Source of the DNA: Pseudomonas oryzihabitans
GTDB lineage: Bacteria > Pseudomonadota > Gammaproteobacteria > Pseudomonadales > Pseudomonadaceae
NCBI RefSeq assembly: GCF_014522265.1
Contig: NZ_CP017024.1
Location: forward strand, 3,792,501-3,856,500
Length of the DNA stretch: 64,000 nucleotides
Direction of reading: 5' to 3'
Below, piece after piece: positions 19,494-27,731 of this stretch. Made by a program: the position numbers and the translations under genes. A model generated the notes under the pieces. That model was given only the letters and a program-made list of their open reading frames with translations, had not been told where the DNA came from and made no database searches. The stretch's first letter is position 1. Each line of letters starts with the position of its first letter.

Positions 19494-19644
19494 GGGAATG
19501 GCTCTGGGCGGCGGACGGTAGAGGTTCGATGCTACCGTCGTGCGGCCAATTGACATCATTCACATGAAGGAAAGGTCAACGGCTGCTCATTCGCCAGTGC
19601 CAGACTGTGAACGGCCGCAAAAGCGGCCGGCTAGAGGGGCGGCT

Positions 19645-20139
19645 TCAGGGCGCCAGCTGGCGGGTGACTTCCAGGGCCTTGTCGAAGGACGGGTAGCCAC
19701 TCTTGGCGACCGCCAGCTCGCCATAGGCGCTCTTGTAGGTCTGCGCCTGGATCGGATCCGCCTCGGGCACCAGGAAGGGGTCGGTGTACATGCGATAGAG
19801 CAGGGCATAGGCCAGCGGATAGCGATGATCGGCGGAGGCGTTCAGCAATTCCAGGACATCGTCGGTCTGCGGACCCTGCTTGATGGCGATTACCGCCCGA
19901 TAGAATTCCACCTCGCCATCGGCGCTGGTGCCGCCATTGCGCAGGAGCAGGGCATCCGCGAGCTTGAGCTGTTCCTCACTGCCACCCAGGACCAGCAGCT
20001 TGGCCTGCAACAGGTCGTTCTGGCGCAGCAGGGTGGTCTGTTCCGCGCTCAGTGGCCGCGTTTCCGCTGCCTCGTGGTGACCGCCCAGGGAGCAGCCGGC
20101 GAGGGAAACACACAGCAACGGTAGCATCCATTTCTTCAT
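19645..20139 (-). CDS. Putative lipoprotein with helical repeat-like body
   Basis: 164-residue precursor beginning MKKWMLPLLCVSLAGC, a short lipoprotein signal with lipobox LAGC and lipidated Cys16. The body is alpha-helical with TPR/Sel1-like character (LLLRNGGTSADGEVEFYRAVIAI...YPLAYALLYRMY). No specific family is recognised. The start is set by the signal peptide; longer in-frame starts lack one. Likely periplasmic, anchored to a membrane. It is divergent from galU. Confidence 0.7.
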   Translation of the reverse strand: MKKWMLPLLCVSLAGCSLGGHHEAAETRPLSAEQTTLLRQNDLLQAKLLVLGGSEEQLKLADALLLRNGGTSADGEVEFYRAVIAIKQGPQTDDVLELLNASADHRYPLAYALLYRMYTDPFLVPEADPIQAQTYKSAYGELAVAKSGYPSFDKALEVTRQLAP

Positions 20140-20366
20140 GTCGAGATCTATCCGCGGAGTCGTGACGCTGGTTCCAAACTTTGGACGATAGCAGTTCTTT
20201 GCGGCTTTGCGCAGAACCCGAAGGCAATCCTGGAGTCGTATCCGCACGTCCACAGAGCGCCCATGCCTGGCTATTTCCAGCGTCGCGCGCTTCGGGCATT
20301 GTATGCGACAAGCGGCTGGATAGACCGCCGTTCGTTTTGCCTTCACGTACAGATCAAAGGACTCCC

Positions 20367-21197
20367 ATGATCACCAAATGTCTGTTTCCGGCAGCCGGCT
20401 ATGGCACTCGTTTTCTCCCTGCGACCAAGGCCATGCCCAAGGAAATGCTGCCCATTGTGAACAAGCCGCTGGTGCAGTACGCCGTGGAGGAAGCTCTGGA
20501 GGCGGGCCTGCATCAGATCGGGATCGTCACCGGTCGTGGCAAGCGCTCGCTGGAAGACCATTTCGACATCAGCTACGAGCTGGAAAGCCAGATCAAGAAC
20601 ACCGACAAGGAAAAGTACCTGGTCGGCATTCGCAAGCTGATCGACAACTGCACCTTCTCCTACACCCGTCAGGTGGAAATGAAGGGCCTGGGCCACGCCA
20701 TCCTGACCGGCCGCCCGCTGATCGGTGACGAGCCCTTCGCCGTGGTGCTGGCGGACGACCTTTGCCTGAACCTGGACGGCGACAGCGTCCTCAAGCAGAT
20801 GGTCAAGCTGTACAACCAGTTCCGTTGCTCGATCGTGGCCATCCAGGAAGTCCCGGCCAACGAGACCAACAAGTACGGCGTGATCGCCGGCGAGATGATC
20901 CGCGACGACATCTACCGCGTGAACAACATGGTCGAGAAGCCCAAGCCGGAAGATGCCCCTTCCAACCTGGCGATCATCGGCCGCTACATCCTGACCCCGG
21001 ACATCTTCGACCTGATCGAGCAGACCGAGCCGGGCAAGGGTGGCGAGATCCAGATCACCGACGCCCTGATGAAGCAGGCCCAGGACGGTTGCGTACTGGC
21101 CTACAAATTCAAGGGTCAGCGTTTCGACTGCGGCAGCGCGGAAGGCTTCGTCGAAGCCACCAACTTCTGCTTCGAGCATCTGTACAAGGCACTGTAA
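20367..21197 (+). CDS. galU: UTP-glucose-1-phosphate uridylyltransferase
   Basis: Makes UDP-glucose from UTP and glucose 1-phosphate for LPS core and exopolysaccharide synthesis. The 276-residue protein shows the nucleotidyltransferase start FPAAGYGTRFLPATKAMPKEMLPI, the metal-binding VVLADD and the family motifs KYGVIAG, VEKPKPEDAPS and GEIQITDAL. The ATG at 20367 follows aaagga; an in-frame upstream ATG would add a non-conserved leader. GalU links glucose 1-phosphate to the glucan genes elsewhere in the window, although it is not part of that locus. Confidence 0.97.
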   Translation: MITKCLFPAAGYGTRFLPATKAMPKEMLPIVNKPLVQYAVEEALEAGLHQIGIVTGRGKRSLEDHFDISYELESQIKNTDKEKYLVGIRKLIDNCTFSYTRQVEMKGLGHAILTGRPLIGDEPFAVVLADDLCLNLDGDSVLKQMVKLYNQFRCSIVAIQEVPANETNKYGVIAGEMIRDDIYRVNNMVEKPKPEDAPSNLAIIGRYILTPDIFDLIEQTEPGKGGEIQITDALMKQAQDGCVLAYKFKGQRFDCGSAEGFVEATNFCFEHLYKAL

Positions 21198-21217
21198 GAC
21201 GCCCTGTGCACTGGACC

Positions 21218-21245
21218 AGGCCACCTGCGGGTGGCCTTGTCGTTT
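21218..21245 (+). terminator. Rho-independent terminator after galU
   Basis: Stem aggccacc (21218-21225) with ggtggcct (21230-21237) and a 4-base loop, followed by the T-rich tgtcgttt. Confidence 0.8.
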
Positions 21246-21324
21246 CTGGCGGTTGGCCATCCGCGCCGCTGTCCGGGGTGGCCTTGCGTTATGCTGGCGC
21301 CAGCAGCTGCAGAGAGAGAGCTCC

Positions 21325-22697
21325 ATGACGACCTTTGATTTCGACCTCTTCGTGATAGGCGCCGGTTCGGGCGGCGTGCGCGCGGCGCGTTTCGCCGCCG
21401 ACTTCGGGCCCGGGTGGCAGTCGCGGAAAGCCGCTACCTCGGCGGCACCTGCGTCAACGTGGGCTGCATGCCCAAGAAATACTTCATCTACGGTGCCTCC
21501 TTTCGTGACGAATTCCGCCAGGCCCGTGGCTATGGCTGGGACGCCGAGGTCCCGGCCTTCGACTGGAATACCCTGGTCGCCAGCAAGGACCACGAGATCC
21601 GCCGGCTGAACGGCATCTACCGGGCCTTGCTGGTCAACAGCGGGGTTACCCTGCTGGAAGCCCATGCCCGCATCCTCGATCCCCATACCGTCGAGGTTGA
21701 AGGCCAGCGCTATCGCTGCGAACGCATCCTCATCGCCACGGGTGGCTGGCCGGACGTGCCGGACTTCCCCGGGCGTGAGCACGCCATCACCTCCAACGAG
21801 GCCTTCTACCTGCCGGAGCTGCCCAAGCGGGTGGTGGTGGTGGGTGGCGGCTACATCGCCGTGGAATTCGCCTCGATCTTCCAGGGCCTGGGCGCCCGCA
21901 CCACGCTGCTGTATCGCCGCGAGCTGTTCCTGCGCGGCTTCGACCAGGGCGTGCGCGAGCACCTGCGCGACGAGATGCTCAAACGTGGCCATGACCTGCA
22001 GTTCAATGCCGACGTGGCGCGGATCGACAAGGCCGCCGATGGCAGCCTGCAGGTGACGCTCAAGGATGATCGGGTGCTGGAAGCCGATTGCGTGTTCTAT
22101 GCCACCGGCCGCCGACCGATGCTGGATGACCTGGGGCTGGAAAACACCGGGGTCGCCCTGGATGCGCGGGGCTTCATCGAGGTCGGCGAGACCTTCCAGA
22201 CCACCGAGCCGTCGATCTACGCCATCGGCGACGTCATCGGCCGGGTGCAACTGACCCCGGTGGCCCTGGCCGAGGGCATGACCCTGGCGCGGCACCTGTT
22301 CAATCCGGACAGCTATCGCCCGTTGAACTACGACCTGATCGCCAGTGCGGTCTTCAGCCTGCCCAACCTGGCCAGCATCGGCCTGAGCGAGGAAGAGGCC
22401 CGCGAACGTGGCCATCGGCTGAAGATCTTCCAGAGCAGCTTCCGGCCGACCAAGCTCAGCCTGACCGATGTCCAGGAGCGCACCCTGATGAAGCTGGTGG
22501 TGGATGCCGACAGCGATCAGGTACTGGGCTGCCACATGGTGGGACCGGATGCCGGCGAGCAGATCCAGTGCCTGGCCATTGCCCTCAAGGCCGGGGCGAC
22601 CAAGGCTTGCTTCGACGACACCCTGGGCATCCATCCCACGGCTGCGGAAGAGTGGGTCACCATGCGCAAACCGGTTCGCGAGGACGAGGCGCGCTGA
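21325..22697 (+). pseudogene. gor: Glutathione-disulfide reductase gene, interrupted near its 5' end
   Basis: NADPH-dependent flavoprotein keeping glutathione reduced. The first frame (ATG at 21325, after agagagagctcc) gives the FAD-binding start [20 protein letters not shown]; the next expected segment, [22 protein letters not shown] with the redox CxxxxC pair, is in another frame and runs to 22697. One extra G at gggccc (21406-21408) restores about 457 residues. The NADPH-binding motif [13 protein letters not shown] and the C-terminal dimer motif [11 protein letters not shown] with the catalytic His are intact. A one-base sequencing error is more likely than loss of this enzyme. Confidence 0.88.
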
Positions 22698-22721
22698 TCG
22701 GGCGCCTCGCCACTGCGGGCA

Positions 22722-23732
22722 TCACTTGGGTAGCGGCGCTACCACGGGTGTGACAGGCACTACCGCCTCACGCTTGGCGTAGCGCTGGGCCAGTACCGCG
22801 CAGACCATCAGCTGGATCTGGTGGAACAGCATGATGGGCAGCAGCACCGGCCCCATGGTGCTGCCGGCGAACAGCACCTTGGCCATGGGCACCCCCGTGG
22901 CCAGGCTCTTCTTGGAGCCGCAGAAGACCACGGTGATCTCGTCTTCCTTGCTCATGCCCAGCAGCCGCGCGCTGTAGCGCGTGGCCAGCAGCACCAGGGT
23001 CAGCAGGGTGGCGCAGATGAACACCAGGCCCACCAGCGACAGGATCGGTGTCTCGCGCCACAGGCCTTCGATCACCGCGGCGCTGAAGGCGGTGTAGACC
23101 ACCAGCAGGATGGACCCCTGGTCGACGAACTTGAGCTTGCCCTTGTGGCGATCGACCCAGTGGCCGATCACCGGGCGCAGCAGCTGGCCGGCAACAAAGG
23201 GCAGCAGCAGCTGGACGCATATCTTGACGATGGCGTCGAGGGTGCTCTGGCCGTCCGAGCCGCCATGGGCGTCGAGCAGCAGCCGTACCAGGAGCGGGGT
23301 GAGGAAGATGCCGAGCAGGCTGGACAGCGACGCACTGCAGACCGCCGCCGAGACATTGCCGCGAGCCATGGAGACGAAGGCGATGGACGACTGCACGGTG
23401 GCGGGCAGGGCGCACATGAACAGCACGCCAAGATAGAGCTCCGGTGTCACCAGGGGCGCCAGCAGCGGCTGCAGCGCCCAGCCAAGCAACGGAAAGCTGA
23501 CGAAGGTGAAGGCGAACACCAGCAGGTGCAGCCGCCAGTGGGTGATGCCGGCCACCAGCGCCTGGCGCGACAGCTTGGCGCCATGCAGGAAGAACAGCAG
23601 GCCGATGGCGATGTTGGTCACCACGTTGGCGACCTGGGCAGCGAGGCCCCGGCAGGGCAGCACGCTGGCCAGGATTACCGTGGCAACCAGCAGCAGGGTG
23701 AAGTTGTCGGGCATCAGGCGGGGACGAGCCAT
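22722..23732 (-). CDS. Bile acid:sodium symporter (BASS) family transporter
   Basis: 336-residue membrane protein with about nine to ten hydrophobic segments, of the SBF-like/YfeH branch of the BASS superfamily. Landmarks are LLFFLHGAKLSR in the first third, CALPATVQSSIAF in the middle and FCGSKKSLATGVPMA near the end, the sodium/substrate crossover regions. Substrate unknown; it need not be a bile acid. The start MARPRLMPDNF is preferred over an ATG 11 codons upstream. It is divergent from the araC-like gene, a typical regulator-transporter layout. Confidence 0.85.
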   Translation of the reverse strand: MARPRLMPDNFTLLLVATVILASVLPCRGLAAQVANVVTNIAIGLLFFLHGAKLSRQALVAGITHWRLHLLVFAFTFVSFPLLGWALQPLLAPLVTPELYLGVLFMCALPATVQSSIAFVSMARGNVSAAVCSASLSSLLGIFLTPLLVRLLLDAHGGSDGQSTLDAIVKICVQLLLPFVAGQLLRPVIGHWVDRHKGKLKFVDQGSILLVVYTAFSAAVIEGLWRETPILSLVGLVFICATLLTLVLLATRYSARLLGMSKEDEITVVFCGSKKSLATGVPMAKVLFAGSTMGPVLLPIMLFHQIQLMVCAVLAQRYAKREAVVPVTPVVAPLPK

Positions 23733-23808
23733 GGTCTCTCTCGGGTTGTCTGTGGATGGCCTCAAGGCTATCGTCTCCTGACCTAACCGACTAACGCGAA
23801 AAGCCCCA

Positions 23809-24602
23809 ATGATGTCGTCAAACGGACAGTCTGCGGTCGAACGTCCCGTTCCCGCGCTCGCCCACCTGCCCCGGCGGCTCTATGCCCGCGTCGAGTCCCT
23901 GGCGCAACCGGCCTGGACACCCTGGCACCGACATCCCTGGGGGCAACTGTCCTATGCCATCCGGGGGTGCTCACGGTGACCACCGCTGAGGGCAGCTACG
24001 TCGCGCCGCCGCAGCGGGCGGTGTGGATCGCCGCCGATGTGGAGCACCAGGTGCGTTCCTCGCCGCAGGCGGAGATGCGCAGTCTCTATGTGAGCGCCGA
24101 GGCAGCGCCCTATGTCGGCGAGCGCTGTCGCGTGGTGGCGGTCAGCCCCTTGATCCGCGAGCTGATCAAGATCTTCAGTGGCTTCGCCCGGGAATATGAC
24201 GAGGATGGCGCCGAGGGCAGGCTGGTGTCGGTGATGCTCGATCAGCTGCAGGCGGCGCCCGAGGTGGGGTTGTCGCTGCCGGCGCCCCAGGATGGCCGGC
24301 TGCGGCTGCTGTGCGAGGCCCTGGCGGCCAATCCGTCGGACGACCGTACCCTGGCGCAATGGTCGGGGGTGCTGGGGGCGTCGGAAAAGACCCTGAGTCG
24401 CGCCTTCCTGCGGGATACCGAGCTGACCTTCAGGACCTGGCGCCAGCGGTTGCGGCTGATCAGCGCCCTTGAACGCCTGGAGCAGGGCGCCGCGGTGACC
24501 GAGGTGGCGCTGGATTGCGGCTACAACTCGCCATCGGCCTTCATCGCGGCCTTTCGCCGCCAGTTCGGCGTGACGCCCGGGGCCTTCGCCCTGGGCGTCT
24601 AA
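23809..24602 (+). pseudogene. AraC family transcriptional regulator, frameshifted
   Basis: The 5' part (ATG at 23809) encodes a cupin-like sensor start (WTPWHRHPWGQLSYAIRG) and stops early; the frame from 23967 continues TTAEGSYVAPPQRAVWIAADVEHQV and ends with an AraC-type helix-turn-helix (LAQWSGVLGASEKTLSRAF, EVALDCGYNSPSAFIAAFRRQFG). One extra G in ggggg at 23963-23967 restores about 264 residues. It is divergent from the BASS transporter and probably controls it. A sequencing error is a likely cause of the break. Confidence 0.85.
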
Positions 24603-24605
24603 CCG

Positions 24606-25262
24606 TCAGGCGGTGGCGCCGAGCAGGCTCAGGTAGTCACCGAAGCCGCCGCGAGCCCGGCAGTCCAGCCGTGAGCTGGTGCGCACCCGCACGCTGTTGC
24701 TCCAGGCGATACGCGCGCCCTGGGTCTTGAGCGCGGTGACCAGGGTGACGTCCTCGTCCACGGTCATGGAGGGAAAGCCCCCGGCGCGCAGGTAGGCCGC
24801 CGCCGAGATGCCAAAGTTGGCGCCGTGGATGTGCTGATGGCCTTCACGATCGTGATAGGCCGCCTCATAGCGCGCTCTCAGACCGGGGGAATGCGGGGCC
24901 CAGTCGTCCACCTCGACCACACCGCAGACGGCATCGGCGCCGTAGGCGAGTTGGGCGGCAAACCAGTCCGGCGCCACCTCGGAGTCGGCATCGGTGCAGG
25001 CCAGCCAGCGCGCGCCCCGCTGGATCAGGTGGGCCGCGCCGGTCGCCCGGGTCAGGCCGACGTTGCAGGCCCAGACCTCCAGTGCGGTTACCGGCAGGCG
25101 ACGAACGATGTCGGCGGTGCCGTCGGTGCAGCTGTCCAGCACGATGACGATCTCGACGGTCTCACCCAGCAAGGCCGGATGCCGCGCGGCGCGCAGCACC
25201 GATTGCAGACAGCGTTCGACGTGTTGCTCTTCGTTATGAGCGGGTATCACGGCACCTATCAT
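24606..25262 (-). CDS. Glycosyltransferase family 2
   Basis: 218-residue soluble GT-A glycosyltransferase. It has the nucleotide-binding start IGAVIPAHNEEQHVERCLQSVL, the IVLDSCTDGTADI segment and a DxD-type CTDADSEVAPDWF, with VDEDVTLVTALKTQG as probable acceptor/base region. No membrane segments. It is the last of four genes joined by overlaps (acyl-CoA dehydrogenase-like, PIG-L, methyltransferase, this gene); its ATG overlaps the methyltransferase stop (ATGA). Sugar donor and acceptor are unknown. Confidence 0.87.
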   Translation of the reverse strand: MIGAVIPAHNEEQHVERCLQSVLRAARHPALLGETVEIVIVLDSCTDGTADIVRRLPVTALEVWACNVGLTRATGAAHLIQRGARWLACTDADSEVAPDWFAAQLAYGADAVCGVVEVDDWAPHSPGLRARYEAAYHDREGHQHIHGANFGISAAAYLRAGGFPSMTVDEDVTLVTALKTQGARIAWSNSVRVRTSSRLDCRARGGFGDYLSLLGATA

Positions 25263-25858
25263 AGAAGCTGCTCCCGGCGGGCGACGGAGGTGGGATCGGA
25301 AGACCAGAGGGTGAGGACGAAATCGGCTTCTTCGAGCTGGCTCAGGCGATGCAGGCCGGGCAGGGCGGCCATGCGTGCGTGGACCTGGTCGCCGGTCAGG
25401 GCGCAGCCGTCGATGGGGTGGCGCCAGTGGCAGCCGAGCAGCACCCCGCCGGGCAACAGGGCGCTGTGGGCGCGATCCAGCAGGGCATCCAGGCCGCGCT
25501 CACCGAGGTAGTAGCCGATCTCGCTGATGACGATGAGATCGAAGGCGCCCGCGGGCCAGGCGTCCGGCAAAAGCGCGTGCCGTACCTCGACGTGGGGCTG
25601 GTCGGCCAGGCGCTCGCTGGCAGTGGCGACCGCCGAGGCATTGCCGTCGCTGACCAGCAGCCGTTCGCAGCGTTCGGCCAGGCGCCGGGACAGTTCACCG
25701 GTGGAGCAGCCTGGCTCATAGCCGTGCGTGTAGCGGCGATGCGGCAGCACGGCCAGGGTCAGATCGCGCTTGCGCGCCTCGTACCAGCGATGGCGGTAGT
25801 CCCAGGGGTCTTCGCTGTTGGCGTAGAGCGAGTCGAAATAGCTCATGGAGACAGTCAC
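25259..25858 (-). CDS. SAM-dependent methyltransferase, NodS-like
   Basis: 199-residue class I methyltransferase. The N-terminus (YFDSLYANSEDPWDYRHRWYEARKRDL) and motif I (GYEPGCSTGELSRRLAERC) resemble NodS, which N-methylates the glucosamine end of Nod-factor precursors; motif II-like LVSDGNASAVATA and FDLIVISEIGYYL follow. The GTG at 25858 overlaps the PIG-L stop (GTGA) and has ggagg nine bases upstream, so I prefer it to the ATG four codons later. Acceptor unknown. Confidence 0.85.
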   Translation of the reverse strand: MTVSMSYFDSLYANSEDPWDYRHRWYEARKRDLTLAVLPHRRYTHGYEPGCSTGELSRRLAERCERLLVSDGNASAVATASERLADQPHVEVRHALLPDAWPAGAFDLIVISEIGYYLGERGLDALLDRAHSALLPGGVLLGCHWRHPIDGCALTGDQVHARMAALPGLHRLSQLEEADFVLTLWSSDPTSVARREQLL

Positions 25859-26616
25859 GTCAGATAGACCTCCCAGGCACGGGTAAGACGGGCAACCACC
25901 GCAGGCGGCAGGATCGGCCCCTGTCCCGTGCTGGCGTCCTCGGTCAGCTGACTGCCAAAGGCGCTGACCGCACGCTTCTTCAGCGCGAGGACATCTTCTT
26001 CCAGATCCAGGCGCCGCGCCCGGTCCCAGGGCACGCGCGGATCACCGGGGGCGGCCCAGTGCCAGGTCCAGACCGGCACCTCGATGCAGCGAGCCCCGCG
26101 CAAACGGCAGGCTTCCACCGCCGCACGCCCGGTCGCCTCGTGATCGGGATGGCCATCCAGCCGCCAGGTGGCGAAGACCACGTCCTCGGGAGTGATGAAC
26201 TCCAGCAGGCGCTGTTGCAGGGCGTCTTCCTGCTCGCTGACCTGACCGTCCGGGATCGCCAGGCGCGTCACGGTGGCGCGTTCCAGGCGCAGCCGGCGCA
26301 GGGCTTCGCGGGTTTCCAGCGGGCGGGTATTGCGCAGGCGGCTGGCGGGCCAGAGGGTGGACTGCGGATGGCTGCCATCGCCATCGGTGACCGCCACCAG
26401 CGCCAACCGGCGACCCAGTTCGCCCAGCAGGCAGAGCAGGCCGCCGCAACCGAGGATTTCGTCGTCCGGGTGAGGGGCGACCACCACGGCGCGATGTCCC
26501 GGCGGAACCAGTTGCGCGGCTTCGATGGCCGGCATCTCGCCAAAGCCTGCCCACTGCAGCCACGCCTCGGGCGGGGTGCCGAGTCCTTGAATCTGACGAT
26601 CGCCTACAGTTGCCAA
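25855..26616 (-). CDS. PIG-L (LmbE/MshB-type) deacetylase
   Basis: Zinc-dependent N-deacetylase fold, usually acting on N-acetylglucosaminyl compounds. The 253-residue protein carries the metal-binding VVVAPHPDDEILGCGG (about residue 47) and the second site DGHPDHEATGRAA; both are intact. It starts at a TTG (26616) with ggagg six bases upstream, overlapping the end of the acyl-CoA dehydrogenase-like gene by 13 bases. No signal peptide, so it probably acts in the cytoplasm on an intermediate. Confidence 0.88.
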   Translation of the reverse strand: MATVGDRQIQGLGTPPEAWLQWAGFGEMPAIEAAQLVPPGHRAVVVAPHPDDEILGCGGLLCLLGELGRRLALVAVTDGDGSHPQSTLWPASRLRNTRPLETREALRRLRLERATVTRLAIPDGQVSEQEDALQQRLLEFITPEDVVFATWRLDGHPDHEATGRAAVEACRLRGARCIEVPVWTWHWAAPGDPRVPWDRARRLDLEEDVLALKKRAVSAFGSQLTEDASTGQGPILPPAVVARLTRAWEVYLT

Positions 26617-27614
26617 GGGGCACCCTCCAGCAGATTGAGGTCACCCAGTACCGCCAGATCACGTTCGGCGTGACTCTGGCGCAGGTAGACGGGAAGGTCC
26701 GCCATGTGGCGGGCGCAATAGGCGTCACGACATAGCGGCGCGGCGCCGAAGGCGCGGCCGGTATGGCGGATGACGATTTCGGCGCACTGCTCGACCAGGG
26801 CCCGCAACTGGCAGACGGGATAGCGGGCGTCCGCCTCGGGATTGAGGTCAATCCAGTGGGCGGCCTGGCGCAAGGCCGTGACGGCGCCGAGCAGGGCGGC
26901 GTCCACGTGGCCCAGGTGCGCGAGGGCATGGGGTTCGCGATGACGCTTGCAATGGGCGCGCAGGGTGTCGGCCAGGGCGGTGGCGGAGCCATACCAGCAG
27001 GCGGCGATGCCGCCGCCGCCATGCCAGAAGCCGGGACGGTGCAGGTACCGACCGGGAGCCCCGACCAGCACGCCGGCGGCGCCATCGAAGAGCACATCGA
27101 CGCTACCCGTGTGCTGCATGCCGATGGCGCGCCAGCCGTCCTGGGTGACCTCGACGCCGGGTTGCTTCATTTCCACCGCCACCAGCATCGGATGGTCGTC
27201 CATCCAGGCGGTGACCAGGGCATGGCTGACCAGGGCGGCGCCGGAGCACCAGGACTTGCGGCCGTGCAGGGTGACCATGCCGTCGGCGCTGTAGCGCACC
27301 AGCAGGCGGGCGTCCGGCGGCTCGGCAGCCCAGACGCCCCAGAGGCTTTCAGGCGGTACGTAGCCATCCAGTTCGCTCAGGATGGCCAGGGCATCGGTAT
27401 GGCCCTCGTACAGCTTGACCAGGCCCAGATCATGATGGGCTACCTGGGCCAAAGCGCGCCAACGATCCAGGGTCTGACCCTGGCCGGGCAAGGGCAGGCG
27501 GTCGAGGCCGCGCTGATTGAGAATCTGGAGTCGGTGTTGCAGCAGTGCGGGAGTGACCTCGTCATAGGCCCACTCGTCCAGGGTGTCCTGAAGGCTATCC
27601 AGATCGATCGACAT
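26604..27614 (-). CDS. Acyl-CoA dehydrogenase-like flavoprotein
   Basis: 336-residue protein of the acyl-CoA dehydrogenase fold, somewhat short for the family. Visible landmarks are the middle beta-domain (LWGVWAAEPPDARLL, VTLHGRKSWCSGAALVSHALVTAW) and the C-terminal helical domain with EIVIRHTGRAFGAAPLCRDAYCARHMADLPVYLRQSHAERDLAVLG. A clear catalytic glutamate could not be assigned, so the reaction is open. The ATG at 27614 has ggag close upstream; other in-frame starts at 27623 (ATG) and 27650 (GTG) are possible. First gene of the four-gene unit. Confidence 0.75.
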   Translation of the reverse strand: MSIDLDSLQDTLDEWAYDEVTPALLQHRLQILNQRGLDRLPLPGQGQTLDRWRALAQVAHHDLGLVKLYEGHTDALAILSELDGYVPPESLWGVWAAEPPDARLLVRYSADGMVTLHGRKSWCSGAALVSHALVTAWMDDHPMLVAVEMKQPGVEVTQDGWRAIGMQHTGSVDVLFDGAAGVLVGAPGRYLHRPGFWHGGGGIAACWYGSATALADTLRAHCKRHREPHALAHLGHVDAALLGAVTALRQAAHWIDLNPEADARYPVCQLRALVEQCAEIVIRHTGRAFGAAPLCRDAYCARHMADLPVYLRQSHAERDLAVLGDLNLLEGAPWQL

Positions 27615-27731
27615 CGGCTCCATCCCGTGGCTGGCGACGGCGCTGTCCACGACAGCGCTCGTTAGTGCAGACCACGGGGAGCGATAAGGGGTTTCGCTTG
27701 GGCCCTATGCTGGCCGACGGCAGGCGTGTCG

